Assembly: GCA_022448525.1 (NCBI GenBank)
Contig: JAKVCX010000008.1
Location: forward strand, 62,001-126,000
Direction: 5' to 3'
Length of the DNA stretch: 64,000 bases
Source: Tenacibaculum sp.
Lineage (GTDB): Bacteria; Bacteroidota; Bacteroidia; Flavobacteriales; Flavobacteriaceae
Shown here: in pieces, positions 26,996 to 35,772 of the stretch
Numbering within the stretch: the first letter of the stretch is position 1
How the letters are laid out: every line of letters starts with the position of its first letter
Notes under the pieces: model-generated
What the model was told of the DNA's origin: nothing
The model's input: only the letters and a program-made list of their open reading frames with translations
Database searches by the model: none
Program-made: the position numbers and the translations under genes

Positions 26996-27039
26996 GTTAA
27001 CAAAATTAGTCGGTTAACACTAGTTAACACTCGTTAACC
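26996..27039 (+). promoter_or_regulatory. operator of GTTAAC direct repeats, likely response-regulator site
   Basis: GTTAAC occurs at 26996, 27013, 27023 and 27033. The last three are parts of GTTAACAC-like units spaced exactly 10 bases, one helical turn, as expected for tandem OmpR-family binding. The last unit ends where the -33 element of a promoter with -7 CATATTTG (27061-27068) would lie, a position suited to activation of the + strand operon and autoregulation of the kinase gene. Confidence 0.6.
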
Positions 27040-27096
27040 TAGAAAGCTATTTTTTGAAATCATATTTGTATCGTGAAACAAAATAACCAAAAAATC

Positions 27097-27669
27097 ATGA
27101 AAAATATAATTATAGCAATCGCAGCAATTATTTCACTAAATACTTATGCTCAGGAAAAGAAAAATGTAAAATTTAAAACTACATCATTAACGTTTACAGT
27201 TGATTCTACAGATGAAGTGAAGAAAATTAATTGGGATGAGACGAAAGAGTTTTTTGAAGATGCAGATAAAGATGAAGAAATATCACTAGGGATTAAGGTT
27301 AAGAAAAAAGGGGAAGTTTTTAAGTCAGAATCTAAACATAACTTTCTGATTTCTGGTAAAGCTGGAAATATTGACCAATTAATTAAAATTATATCAAACT
27401 ATGAGTTTAGTAGACCAGAGGTGAAGAAATCATTATTGGTTTATACTGTGGATTCTATAGATAAATTAAAAGAAATTGACTGGAATGAAGTGAAAGAGTC
27501 CTTAAAAGATAAGGATGAGAATGAGGAAATTACTTTAGGATGTAAAGTAAAAAGTAAGGAGAAAGATGAGTCGAAATTAGATATTAAACAAAGTTTTATT
27601 ATCACAGGTAAAATAAAAGACTTAGATAAGCTGATAAGAATTATGTCTAACTATACTAAAAATCAATAA
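27097..27669 (+). CDS. secreted protein with two copies of an internal domain
   Basis: The start at ATG 27097 gives a clean signal peptide (MKNIIIAIAAIISLNTYAQ). An upstream in-frame GTG at 27073 would lie at the predicted transcription start and is unlikely. The mature 170 residues consist of two homologous units of about 75 residues. Both run from a TVDS..EVKKINWDE-type segment through an acidic stretch and EEISLG..VK to a FLISGK...IDQLIKIISNY-type end. I recognise no family. It is the first gene of the probable regulon of the divergent two-component system, 30 bases before the first GLPGLI gene, so it is probably a periplasmic partner of those proteins. Confidence 0.75.
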   Translation: MKNIIIAIAAIISLNTYAQEKKNVKFKTTSLTFTVDSTDEVKKINWDETKEFFEDADKDEEISLGIKVKKKGEVFKSESKHNFLISGKAGNIDQLIKIISNYEFSRPEVKKSLLVYTVDSIDKLKEIDWNEVKESLKDKDENEEITLGCKVKSKEKDESKLDIKQSFIITGKIKDLDKLIRIMSNYTKNQ

Positions 27670-27699
27670 CAAAAAAGATAAATACAAAAATTAAAAACG

Positions 27700-28536
27700 A
27701 TGAGAATTACATTATTTCTAACATTAGTTTTGTTGTCAATCATAGCCGGAGCACAAAACTTCCAAGGAAAAGCAACTTATAAAACCCATAGAAATATGGA
27801 TATTAAAATAAGTACAGATCAGAATGCGCCAAATTCAGCAGTACAAAAAAAGTTGCATGATCAATTAAAGAAAATGTCGCAGAAAACATTTACACTAAAT
27901 TTTAATAAATCAGAATCTACATACACTCAAAACAAAGAGTTAAAACCAGAACCGCAGGCTGGAGGAGTAAGTATTGTTATGATTGGAGATGGGGGAGGAA
28001 ATGATGTGTTATACAAAGATGTAAACAACAAATCTTACAGAAATAAAACTGAAATAAGCGGAAAGACTTTTTTAATTGAAGATAAATTAGAAACTGCTGA
28101 GTGGGAAATGACAGCCGAAACGAAGAAGATTGGTAAATACACTTGTTACAAAGCAACCAGATCAAGAGAAGAAGAACGAGTAAGTTTTACCATGACAGAT
28201 GGAGATAAAGAAGAAACAAAAAAGAAAGTAACTGTAACCACTGAAGTTTGGTATACACCAGAAATTCCAGTAAGCAATGGTCCAGGAATGTTTTGGGGGT
28301 TACCAGGATTAATTTTAGAAGTTCATGAAGGAAAATTGACGATTGTATGTTCTGAGTTAGTTTTAAATCCATCGGAAAAAGTAACGATTAAAAAACCTAA
28401 AAAAGGAAAGAAAGTATCTCAGGAGAAATTTGATAAGATTATGCGCGAAAAAACGGAGGAAATGATGGAGCGTTTTAAGAATAATCGTAAGTCAAAAAAT
28501 GGAGGAGAATCAATAAGTATTGAAATTCAAGGGTAA
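27700..28536 (+). CDS. GLPGLI family protein (copy 1)
   Basis: The 278-residue secreted protein has a signal peptide (MRITLFLTLVLLSIIAGAQ) and the family-defining segment VWYTPEIPVSNGPGMFWGLPGLILEV, followed by a lysine-rich helical tail. GLPGLI proteins are periplasmic or surface proteins of Bacteroidota that commonly sit next to TonB-receptor-like barrels; their molecular role is not established. The second copy follows after 80 bases and the barrel gene after that. Confidence 0.9.
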   Translation: MRITLFLTLVLLSIIAGAQNFQGKATYKTHRNMDIKISTDQNAPNSAVQKKLHDQLKKMSQKTFTLNFNKSESTYTQNKELKPEPQAGGVSIVMIGDGGGNDVLYKDVNNKSYRNKTEISGKTFLIEDKLETAEWEMTAETKKIGKYTCYKATRSREEERVSFTMTDGDKEETKKKVTVTTEVWYTPEIPVSNGPGMFWGLPGLILEVHEGKLTIVCSELVLNPSEKVTIKKPKKGKKVSQEKFDKIMREKTEEMMERFKNNRKSKNGGESISIEIQG

Positions 28537-28616
28537 TGATTAAACCTTTAGCTTTTTTTTAAGTCTAACACCCGATAACGAATATTATCTTTAACGACAT
28601 AATAAAGCTAATCAAC

Positions 28617-29489
28617 ATGAAATCAATTTTAACCTATTTGTTTATTTTCTTTACCATAGCTGGATTTTCTCAGAAAAACTTCTACGGTAAAGCAGTCTAT
28701 CAATCAAAAACTACCTTCGACTTAGAGCAGTGGAATAACCGCGAAATGTCCGAGCAACAGAAGAAAAGAATTATGGAGCGAATGAAGAATATGCTTGAAA
28801 AAAAGTATGTACTTCAGTTTAATAAAAGCGCTTCTATTTATAAGGAAGAAGAAAAATTAGAAGCTCCTGGTAGAGGAGGAGGTTTTAGATTTGGAGGTTT
28901 TTCGGCAGAGTTGCAATACAAAAGCATTACCGATAAACAGTTTTTAGAAGAGCGTGAGTTTTTTGGAAAGAAATTCTTAATTGAAGATAATTCTGAAATG
29001 CCAAAATGGGAAATGACTGGAGAAACTAAACAAATAGGAAACTATTTATGTTATAAAGCTACGATGCTTAAGAAGACCGATGAGTTCGATTGGCAGAATA
29101 TGAGAAGAAGAGGTCGTGGTAGAGGAAGAGATGGAGATCGTAAAAAGGAAGAAAAGAAGAAAGATACGGCCAATGTTAAGAAAGTAACTGAGGATATTGA
29201 AATGCCAAAAGAGGTTTTAGTAACTGCTTGGTATACACCTCAAATCCCAGTAAGTAATGGTCCAGGAGAATACTGGGGATTACCAGGCCTTATTTTAGAA
29301 ATTAACTCAGGAAGAACAACAATTTTATGTACACAAGTTGTTTTAAATCCTAAAGAGCGTGTTGAAATTGAAGCGCCAACTAAGGGAGATAAAGTAACAA
29401 GAGAAGAATACAACAAAATTGTAAAGAAAAAAATGGAAGAGATGCGTGATATGTGGAGAGGAAGAAGAGGCAGAAATTCTAGACGTTAG
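28617..29489 (+). CDS. GLPGLI family protein (copy 2)
   Basis: This is a paralog of the preceding gene, with 290 residues, a signal peptide ending IAGFSQ, and the hallmark TAWYTPQIPVSNGPGEYWGLPGLILEI. It differs by an inserted Arg/Gly/Lys-rich loop (MRRRGRGRGRDGD) and a C-terminal tail rich in Met, Arg and Trp (MRDMWRGRRGRNSRR). These basic insertions could bind polyanions or metals, though that is speculative. A weak promoter-like TATCTTTA lies in the 80-base gap before it, so it may also be expressed separately. The barrel gene starts 18 bases downstream. Confidence 0.9.
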   Translation: MKSILTYLFIFFTIAGFSQKNFYGKAVYQSKTTFDLEQWNNREMSEQQKKRIMERMKNMLEKKYVLQFNKSASIYKEEEKLEAPGRGGGFRFGGFSAELQYKSITDKQFLEEREFFGKKFLIEDNSEMPKWEMTGETKQIGNYLCYKATMLKKTDEFDWQNMRRRGRGRGRDGDRKKEEKKKDTANVKKVTEDIEMPKEVLVTAWYTPQIPVSNGPGEYWGLPGLILEINSGRTTILCTQVVLNPKERVEIEAPTKGDKVTREEYNKIVKKKMEEMRDMWRGRRGRNSRR

Positions 29490-29507
29490 ATAACCAAAAT
29501 TTTTATA

Positions 29508-32234
29508 ATGAAACGAATATTACTTTTGGCGATCATTTTGATCGCTAGCCATACTAGTGCCCAAATTAAACTGTCGGGAGTAGTAAAAGATGACAGTGGA
29601 AATACGCTAGAAATGGCCAACATGATTGCTATAAATCAGCAAACTAAAAAAATTGACTCTTATGGTTTTACCGATTCTTTTGGAAATTATAAACTGAATT
29701 TAGAGAAAAATGCAAACTATATAATTAAGGCAAGTTATGTAGGAATGAAATCGGGAGAAGTTCCTATTTCAACAAAAGAATCTGATATTAAAAAGGATAT
29801 TGTATTAACTTTTGATAATACGCTTGATGAAGTTGAAATTGTTTCTAAAATGCCAGTTACGGTAAAAGGAGATACGATTGTATACAATGCAGATTCTTTT
29901 AAAAGTGGAACTGAGAAAAAATTAGGAGATGTTTTAAAGAAATTACCAGGTGTTGAAGTAAATGATGATGGAGAAATTCAGGTTGAAGGTAAAACTGTAA
30001 GTAAGGTAATGGTTGAAGGAAAAGATTTCTTTGATGGAGATTCTAAATTGGCAACAAAAAATATTCCTGCAAATGCAATTGATAAAGTACAAGTTTTAAA
30101 GAATCATAGTGAGGTTAGGCAAATGAGTAGCGTAACGGATAATGAAGATAATATTGTGATCAATTTAAAATTGAAGGAAGGAAAGAAAAACTTCTGGTTT
30201 GGAGAAGTTTCTGCTGGAATTGGAATGGCAACTGATGATACACGTTACATCGTTCATCCGAAATTGTTCTATTACAGTCCAAAATATAGTTTAAACCTGA
30301 TAACAGATTTCAATAATATTGGCGAAGTTCCTTTTACACGTCGTGATTATTTTAAATTCACGGGAGGTTTCCGTGGAGGTGGAGGAAGAGGAACAGGTTT
30401 TAACGTTGCCTCTTCAGATATCGGATTTTTAACCTTAAGAAACAACAGAGCTAAAGAAATTGAATCTCGTTTTGGGGCGTTAAATTTCAGTTACTCACCT
30501 AAGAAAGATTGGGATTTAAGTGGATTTGCAATCTACTCAGGTTCAGATACAGATTTAGAGGAAAACACAGTAAGAAATTACTTAAATCCAAATATGAATG
30601 ATCCTCAATCAATTGAAACAGAAACTACACAAAGTATCACAAATCAGCAAAGTGATTTGGGTTTAATTAAATTAAGTTCAAGTTATAAAGCAAATGCCGA
30701 TAATCAGTTTGATTATGATGTGTTTGCTAAGATTTCAGATCAAAAAGAAACACAATTATTAACGTCAAATCGAACTACAATTGATGGGACATTCACATCT
30801 GTTCCAATTAATCAGTTAACAAGTCAAAATCCATATTCTATTAATCAGAATTTGAATTATTACTACACGTTAAATGACAATAATATTTTCGCTTTTGAAG
30901 GGCAACATTTATGGCAAAATGAAGATCCTTTTTATAATGCGCAATTATCACAATTATCGTTTTTCAATCAATTAGGCTTAACAAACCAGTCTTTATTTGA
31001 TGTTTCTCAGAATAAAAGAGTAAAAACAAATAAGTTAGACGCTAAGTTAGATTACTTCTATGTGATAAACGCTAAAAGTAATTTAAATGTAACTTTAGGA
31101 ACAACACTTAGTAATCAACAATTTAATTCAGATGTTTTTCAGGTGTTAGATAATGGAGATCAGAGCAATATTAACAATCCTGACGCCATCAACGATGTTG
31201 AATATACTTTTGATGATTATTACGCAGGATTACATTATAAGTTTATCACCGGAATTTTCACATTCAATCAAGGATTTACAGCTCATAAGTATGCTGCGGT
31301 AAACACGCAATTAGGAAGCGTTTTTGATAATAGTTTTACAAAATTACTTCCAGATGCATCTATTAAGGTGGCTTTGAAGAAATCGGAAACATTACGATTA
31401 AATTATAGTCAACAAGTTAGTTTTACAGATATTAATAGAGTTGCAGAAGGTTTTGTATTTAATAACTACAACCGTTTGTATAGTGGAAATAGAGAATTGG
31501 AAAGTTCATTATCTCATAATGTAAACTTAAGTTATTTCAGCTTTAATATGTTTAATTACACGAATGTTTTTGCTAGTATTAATTATAGCAAATTAATTGA
31601 TGCTGTTAAAGGAGCTACTGAGTTTAATGGAGTAGATCAGGTTTCTAGTTCGATTAATTCTGTTTTCCCTGATGAAACAATTTCTGCAAATGCAAACTTC
31701 CAAAAAAGTTACAGAAAGTTTAAAATTACTTTAGGAGGAAATATGGCTTATTCAGTTTCCAATAACCTTTTCTTTTCAGGACTTACAGGGCAAAATGAAA
31801 ATAGAGAGTCTAATTCATTTACACAGGCTTATAGAACTAGGTTTAGCTCGAATTTTAGAGAGTTTCCAAATTTTGATGTTGGATATAATATAAGTATAAA
31901 TAAATATGACCAAGGAGGAATTGTGAATACATTTACAACACACAGCCCATTTATTAATTTTGACACATTTATTACTGATAATTTAGTTTTTAATACAAGT
32001 TATACTTACAATAACTTCAGAAATCAATCAAGAACTTTAAACGATTATAGTTTTTGGGATGCAGATTTAACTTATCAAAAAGGAGACAGTAAATGGGAAT
32101 ACAAAATAAAGGCGACGAACTTATTAAATACAAAGTCTTTGAACCAAGACGATTCTAATGTGATTTTCAATAGTTCATCCATATATATTGTACAACCTCG
32201 ATTTGTAACATTTAATGTTACGTATAATTTATAG
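29508..32234 (+). CDS. TonB-dependent-receptor-like outer membrane beta-barrel protein
   Basis: The 908-residue protein has a signal peptide and a carboxypeptidase-regulatory-like domain (residues about 20-105: LSGVVKDDSGNTLEMANM...SYVGMKSGE). A plug-like domain follows (ADSFKSGTEKKLGDVLKKLPGVEV and KVMVEGKDFFDGDSK), then a long barrel ending in alternating aromatic strands (QPRFVTFNVTYNL). It is of the kind annotated as an outer membrane beta-barrel protein next to GLPGLI genes. The substrate is unknown. It closes the operon and is followed by a strong terminator. Confidence 0.9.
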   Translation: MKRILLLAIILIASHTSAQIKLSGVVKDDSGNTLEMANMIAINQQTKKIDSYGFTDSFGNYKLNLEKNANYIIKASYVGMKSGEVPISTKESDIKKDIVLTFDNTLDEVEIVSKMPVTVKGDTIVYNADSFKSGTEKKLGDVLKKLPGVEVNDDGEIQVEGKTVSKVMVEGKDFFDGDSKLATKNIPANAIDKVQVLKNHSEVRQMSSVTDNEDNIVINLKLKEGKKNFWFGEVSAGIGMATDDTRYIVHPKLFYYSPKYSLNLITDFNNIGEVPFTRRDYFKFTGGFRGGGGRGTGFNVASSDIGFLTLRNNRAKEIESRFGALNFSYSPKKDWDLSGFAIYSGSDTDLEENTVRNYLNPNMNDPQSIETETTQSITNQQSDLGLIKLSSSYKANADNQFDYDVFAKISDQKETQLLTSNRTTIDGTFTSVPINQLTSQNPYSINQNLNYYYTLNDNNIFAFEGQHLWQNEDPFYNAQLSQLSFFNQLGLTNQSLFDVSQNKRVKTNKLDAKLDYFYVINAKSNLNVTLGTTLSNQQFNSDVFQVLDNGDQSNINNPDAINDVEYTFDDYYAGLHYKFITGIFTFNQGFTAHKYAAVNTQLGSVFDNSFTKLLPDASIKVALKKSETLRLNYSQQVSFTDINRVAEGFVFNNYNRLYSGNRELESSLSHNVNLSYFSFNMFNYTNVFASINYSKLIDAVKGATEFNGVDQVSSSINSVFPDETISANANFQKSYRKFKITLGGNMAYSVSNNLFFSGLTGQNENRESNSFTQAYRTRFSSNFREFPNFDVGYNISINKYDQGGIVNTFTTHSPFINFDTFITDNLVFNTSYTYNNFRNQSRTLNDYSFWDADLTYQKGDSKWEYKIKATNLLNTKSLNQDDSNVIFNSSSIYIVQPRFVTFNVTYNL

Positions 32235-32252
32235 TTTTTCAGAATTAATCAG

Positions 32253-32287
32253 AAACGCCGAGCTTGTTAAAGCTCGGCGTTTTTTAT
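32253..32287. terminator. bidirectional intrinsic terminator
   Basis: AAACGCCGAGCT at 32253-32264 pairs perfectly with AGCTCGGCGTTT at 32271-32282, followed by T's. It sits between the converging barrel gene and first metalloprotease gene. Confidence 0.85.
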
Positions 32288-32293
32288 TTTGTA

Positions 32294-35200
32294 TTACTTT
32301 ATAATTAATTTTCGTGTAGTTCGTTTGTTACCATTTTGTATATCTAATAGATACAAACCAGAACTAACACCTTCTAATTGCAGTTTTTCCGAGAATATAG
32401 CAGCGGTGTTATTATATGTTTTCACTTTGATGATACGTCCGCCCAAATCGGTCAATTTAATTAAAATGTTTTCAGAATTAAAAACTTCAAAAGTTATAGT
32501 GAAATTACCATCGGAAGGGTTAGGAAACACCTTAAAATTAGCAAAGTCAAATTCATCTACGTTAGCAGTGTTATTAATTACATTTACTGAATAATCTTCT
32601 GTTTCACCCCATTCTGAAGCATGATCTGTATCGCAAGGGCCATCTGTTAAAATAAAATTGGTGCTATCAAAATATTGGATAGTCACTCTCATTCTTGTGC
32701 TACCTGGAGTGGCATCAGTTGGAACTGTTATGTTTCCACTTCTCGTATCAGGATTTGTAGAAACACTACCTAAGTCATACCTCTCTGTATTTACATCAAA
32801 AATATAATCTTGATTCCAATCGATAAATACATAACAATGATCTTGAAATCCATCTGGATCAAATGTAACGCTGATTTGGTAGGTATTTCCAGCATTTATG
32901 TCTGTGCTTATTGAGGTGTAATCGATATAACCATCTACAATATCATTACCAGTAGTATTATTAATGGAATTAAAAGTTACATTCGTTATATGGTCTGAAC
33001 CACCAGCATCATCGGAAAAAGAGGAAGAACAATATGATGGATCGAGTGTTGTAAAACTATATGGAAGAGTATAATTTCCTACTCCACAAGAATTTGTTGC
33101 TCTAACCCTCCAAAAATATTCTGTCAAACCATTTAAGGATGTACTTACCGTATATGTGTTGGTAGTTGAGGTTGTACTTAAAATTATATTATTAAAAGAA
33201 TTATCGGTAGCAATTTGAATTTCATACGTTTCAACTTCAGCAATGAGAGGCCAATCCAATTTTGGATTGATACTAACATCAGTTGCACCGTTGGATGGAG
33301 AAATTAAAGCGAATCCAGTTAAAAAACCATCAGATATTTCTAATTCTGCATTTGTTGTTTTATTTACCGTTGCTGAAACTGCATTTACAGTAATATTATA
33401 ATCCCCAGGAACCGCACTAATAAGATTAGAAAGCGTCAATTTTACCATTCCATCACTGTTAATTGTAGTCGGACTAAATGTAGCTATTGCGTTTTGAGGA
33501 GCATTTTCAATTGAGAAAGATACAGTTTCATTAAAACCATTTCTGAAGTCTAATTCTAAATCATATTCAACAATTGAAGAATTGGTGTTACAGCCAATTT
33601 GTTTTCCACTATTATTGTTAATCACGAAAGAAGGAATGGTTGAAACGATTGAAAAATCTGAGCTATTAACATTATAGAAAATATTATCGATTGCTTCAAT
33701 CATAATTCTAGCTGTTGTAGTTTCAAAATCAGGAACGGTAATCGTGTGAACTCCATCATTAGGTGTGTTATTTGCTAGAATAATTGGAAATGTTATTCCT
33801 CCATCAGTAGAAAGGGAAATTCTAACATTCTGACAATTGATAGGAGCTAAATCAGTAGTAGATTTATTCCAGGTTATAGTTTGAGTACTTCCAACATTCC
33901 AAGTTATAGCACTATTTTGTGAAATCACAGTAAAAGGTTCAGCATCTGTTACCGTTATTTTCATATCATCTCGATCCGAAGATCCTGCTCCTGGGTTATT
34001 ATCCCGAACCAATAAAGAAAAATTTATTTCCCTTGCAACGGTAGGAATAACCTCCCAGGCTGTTGATGTTGCTCCGGAAATAACAGTTTCCAAAGGGGGT
34101 AAATATCGATCAGAAGAAGTTGCAGGTTGAAGAGATCTAAATAGTGGGCCACCAGTATTACCAGATGCAGGAGGCATATTTGCAATTTCAATGTCAATTT
34201 GTTCCCATGAATAGCTCAAATTATTGGTTCCATCAATGTCGGATGCACTTCCTTTTAGAATTAAAGGAGTACCACTCGGAACATTATAATCGCTGCCAGC
34301 ATTAGCTATCGGCGCTGTATTTCCAGTGTTAACCGTGGTTGCACATGATGTGGTTTGAATGTAATTCCACATGCTTGTAATACTAAAAGAATGAAAATAA
34401 TCATCGCTATTATTTTGAACATTTGGAACGCAAATTCCTGCATAAGCCATAATGGTTGATCCACTTCCAGGTTCTACTGCGTTTAATGAAGATCGATTTC
34501 CATTACAAGAATTATTAAAGGTGTGAGGAGCCCCAAACTGGTGTCCAATTTCATGAGCAACAAAATCAACATCAAACGGGTCATTAATAGGAGCGCTTCT
34601 TCCTGTAATACCACGACCTTTTTGTCCAGTTCTACAAACAACACCTAATCCAGCAAGACCACTTGAACCAGTATCAGGTTTATTAAATAAATGACCAATG
34701 TCGTAATTGTTGTTTCCAATTTCACTGTCACATTTACTTTGATTTTCATTTATTAAAGTAGAGGTAGAATTATTTGTGTATCCATCAGTATTAGCATCAA
34801 GATATAGTAATGGATTTTCACCATTAATCAGAACAATATTCATTCGTACGGATAATTCTCTTTCGTATATACCATTTACACGGGTCATGGTGGTATTCAT
34901 TGCTGAAAGTACAGCTGCCTTTTGTTCCGTTTCTGTACCATTTTGAACTCCTTGTTGATTAATGTGGAATTGTGCATATTCTCCCGTACAGGCTAAAGCC
35001 AGTCTATAAGTTCTTAATATTCTATCATCAGGAGTTTTTAAATTTGTAGTTTTTTGAAGTTCTTGTTTTATTTCTTCGTCATTAAATAAACATTGGTTTT
35101 CATTTGTATATTTATCTATCTGAGTTCTATTATAACCAATATATGTTGAATTATCCTTAGTGTAAGGATCAATATAAAAAGTAGGTTTACCAATTGAGTA

Positions 35201-35590
35201 AATGGTGATAAATACACCATCCGAACCAATAGATATTTTACCTGATTTTGTTTGGTTTTTAGCTCCTTTTAAAGAGAATGATTTGATGAAACCATATTTA
35301 GGATGTATATCATCCGTAAAGTTTGAGGTTTCTTGAATTATGTATTCATTGATTTTTCCTTCTTCGTTAGGAAGATAAATGCTATTTCCGTTTTTTTTTG
35401 ATTTAAGGGAGAGTTCAGATTTAAAGTTTTCAAAATTTAGATTGTAGAGCGTAAATTTTTTTGGAACGGATTTTCTTAATAATAACTTCGATTTGAAGGT
35501 TGTTTTCTCAGGATTTAATTTCTTCCAAGAACCCTGTGAATAGGTTACACTAATGCAAAAAAGTATAATGAAAAATATAATTCTGTTCAT
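32294..35590 (-). CDS. T9SS-secreted reprolysin-like zinc metalloprotease (copy 1)
   Basis: The 1098-residue protein has an N-terminal signal peptide and a pro-region of about 190 residues. The reprolysin-type catalytic domain has HEIGHQFGAPH at residues 346-356 and a Met-turn MAYAGIC. A PKD/K319-like domain (ANAGSDYNVPSGTPLILKG) follows, then Ig-like and fibronectin-type parts, a GEVED domain (HCYVFIDWNQDYIFD) and a T9SS type A sorting domain (FKVFPNPSDGNFTITF ... KRTTRKLIIK). It is therefore exported by type IX secretion and released or anchored outside the cell to digest protein. It is one of three tandem paralogs, each with its own terminator. Confidence 0.95.
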   Translation of the reverse strand: MNRIIFFIILFCISVTYSQGSWKKLNPEKTTFKSKLLLRKSVPKKFTLYNLNFENFKSELSLKSKKNGNSIYLPNEEGKINEYIIQETSNFTDDIHPKYGFIKSFSLKGAKNQTKSGKISIGSDGVFITIYSIGKPTFYIDPYTKDNSTYIGYNRTQIDKYTNENQCLFNDEEIKQELQKTTNLKTPDDRILRTYRLALACTGEYAQFHINQQGVQNGTETEQKAAVLSAMNTTMTRVNGIYERELSVRMNIVLINGENPLLYLDANTDGYTNNSTSTLINENQSKCDSEIGNNNYDIGHLFNKPDTGSSGLAGLGVVCRTGQKGRGITGRSAPINDPFDVDFVAHEIGHQFGAPHTFNNSCNGNRSSLNAVEPGSGSTIMAYAGICVPNVQNNSDDYFHSFSITSMWNYIQTTSCATTVNTGNTAPIANAGSDYNVPSGTPLILKGSASDIDGTNNLSYSWEQIDIEIANMPPASGNTGGPLFRSLQPATSSDRYLPPLETVISGATSTAWEVIPTVAREINFSLLVRDNNPGAGSSDRDDMKITVTDAEPFTVISQNSAITWNVGSTQTITWNKSTTDLAPINCQNVRISLSTDGGITFPIILANNTPNDGVHTITVPDFETTTARIMIEAIDNIFYNVNSSDFSIVSTIPSFVINNNSGKQIGCNTNSSIVEYDLELDFRNGFNETVSFSIENAPQNAIATFSPTTINSDGMVKLTLSNLISAVPGDYNITVNAVSATVNKTTNAELEISDGFLTGFALISPSNGATDVSINPKLDWPLIAEVETYEIQIATDNSFNNIILSTTSTTNTYTVSTSLNGLTEYFWRVRATNSCGVGNYTLPYSFTTLDPSYCSSSFSDDAGGSDHITNVTFNSINNTTGNDIVDGYIDYTSISTDINAGNTYQISVTFDPDGFQDHCYVFIDWNQDYIFDVNTERYDLGSVSTNPDTRSGNITVPTDATPGSTRMRVTIQYFDSTNFILTDGPCDTDHASEWGETEDYSVNVINNTANVDEFDFANFKVFPNPSDGNFTITFEVFNSENILIKLTDLGGRIIKVKTYNNTAAIFSEKLQLEGVSSGLYLLDIQNGNKRTTRKLIIK

Positions 35591-35718
35591 GGGGGAGTTT
35601 TTGGTTTATTAATTCATAAAATCAATTTTGTTGGGTAATTCTTTTGTAGTCAGTTAAATATAATGATTTTATAGGTCATTTCATAAAGTGTAAACGAGGA
35701 TTTTTTGAAATGAGTCAT

Positions 35719-35751
35719 AAAAAAAAGGCGAACTGAGTAAGTTCGCCTTTA
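35719..35751 (-). terminator. intrinsic terminator after metalloprotease copy 2
   Basis: AAAGGCGAAC at 35724-35733 pairs with GTTCGCCTTT at 35741-35750, with an A run at 35719-35726 giving the T tract on the minus strand. Confidence 0.8.
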
Positions 35752-35772
35752 ATGTTGTATTTATTATTTAGT

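Noticed and set aside
26996..27039. GTTAAC repeats as an integration site or CRISPR-like array
   Set aside because: There are only four units of 6-8 bases, no integrase or cas genes, and the position just upstream of a promoter favours an operator.
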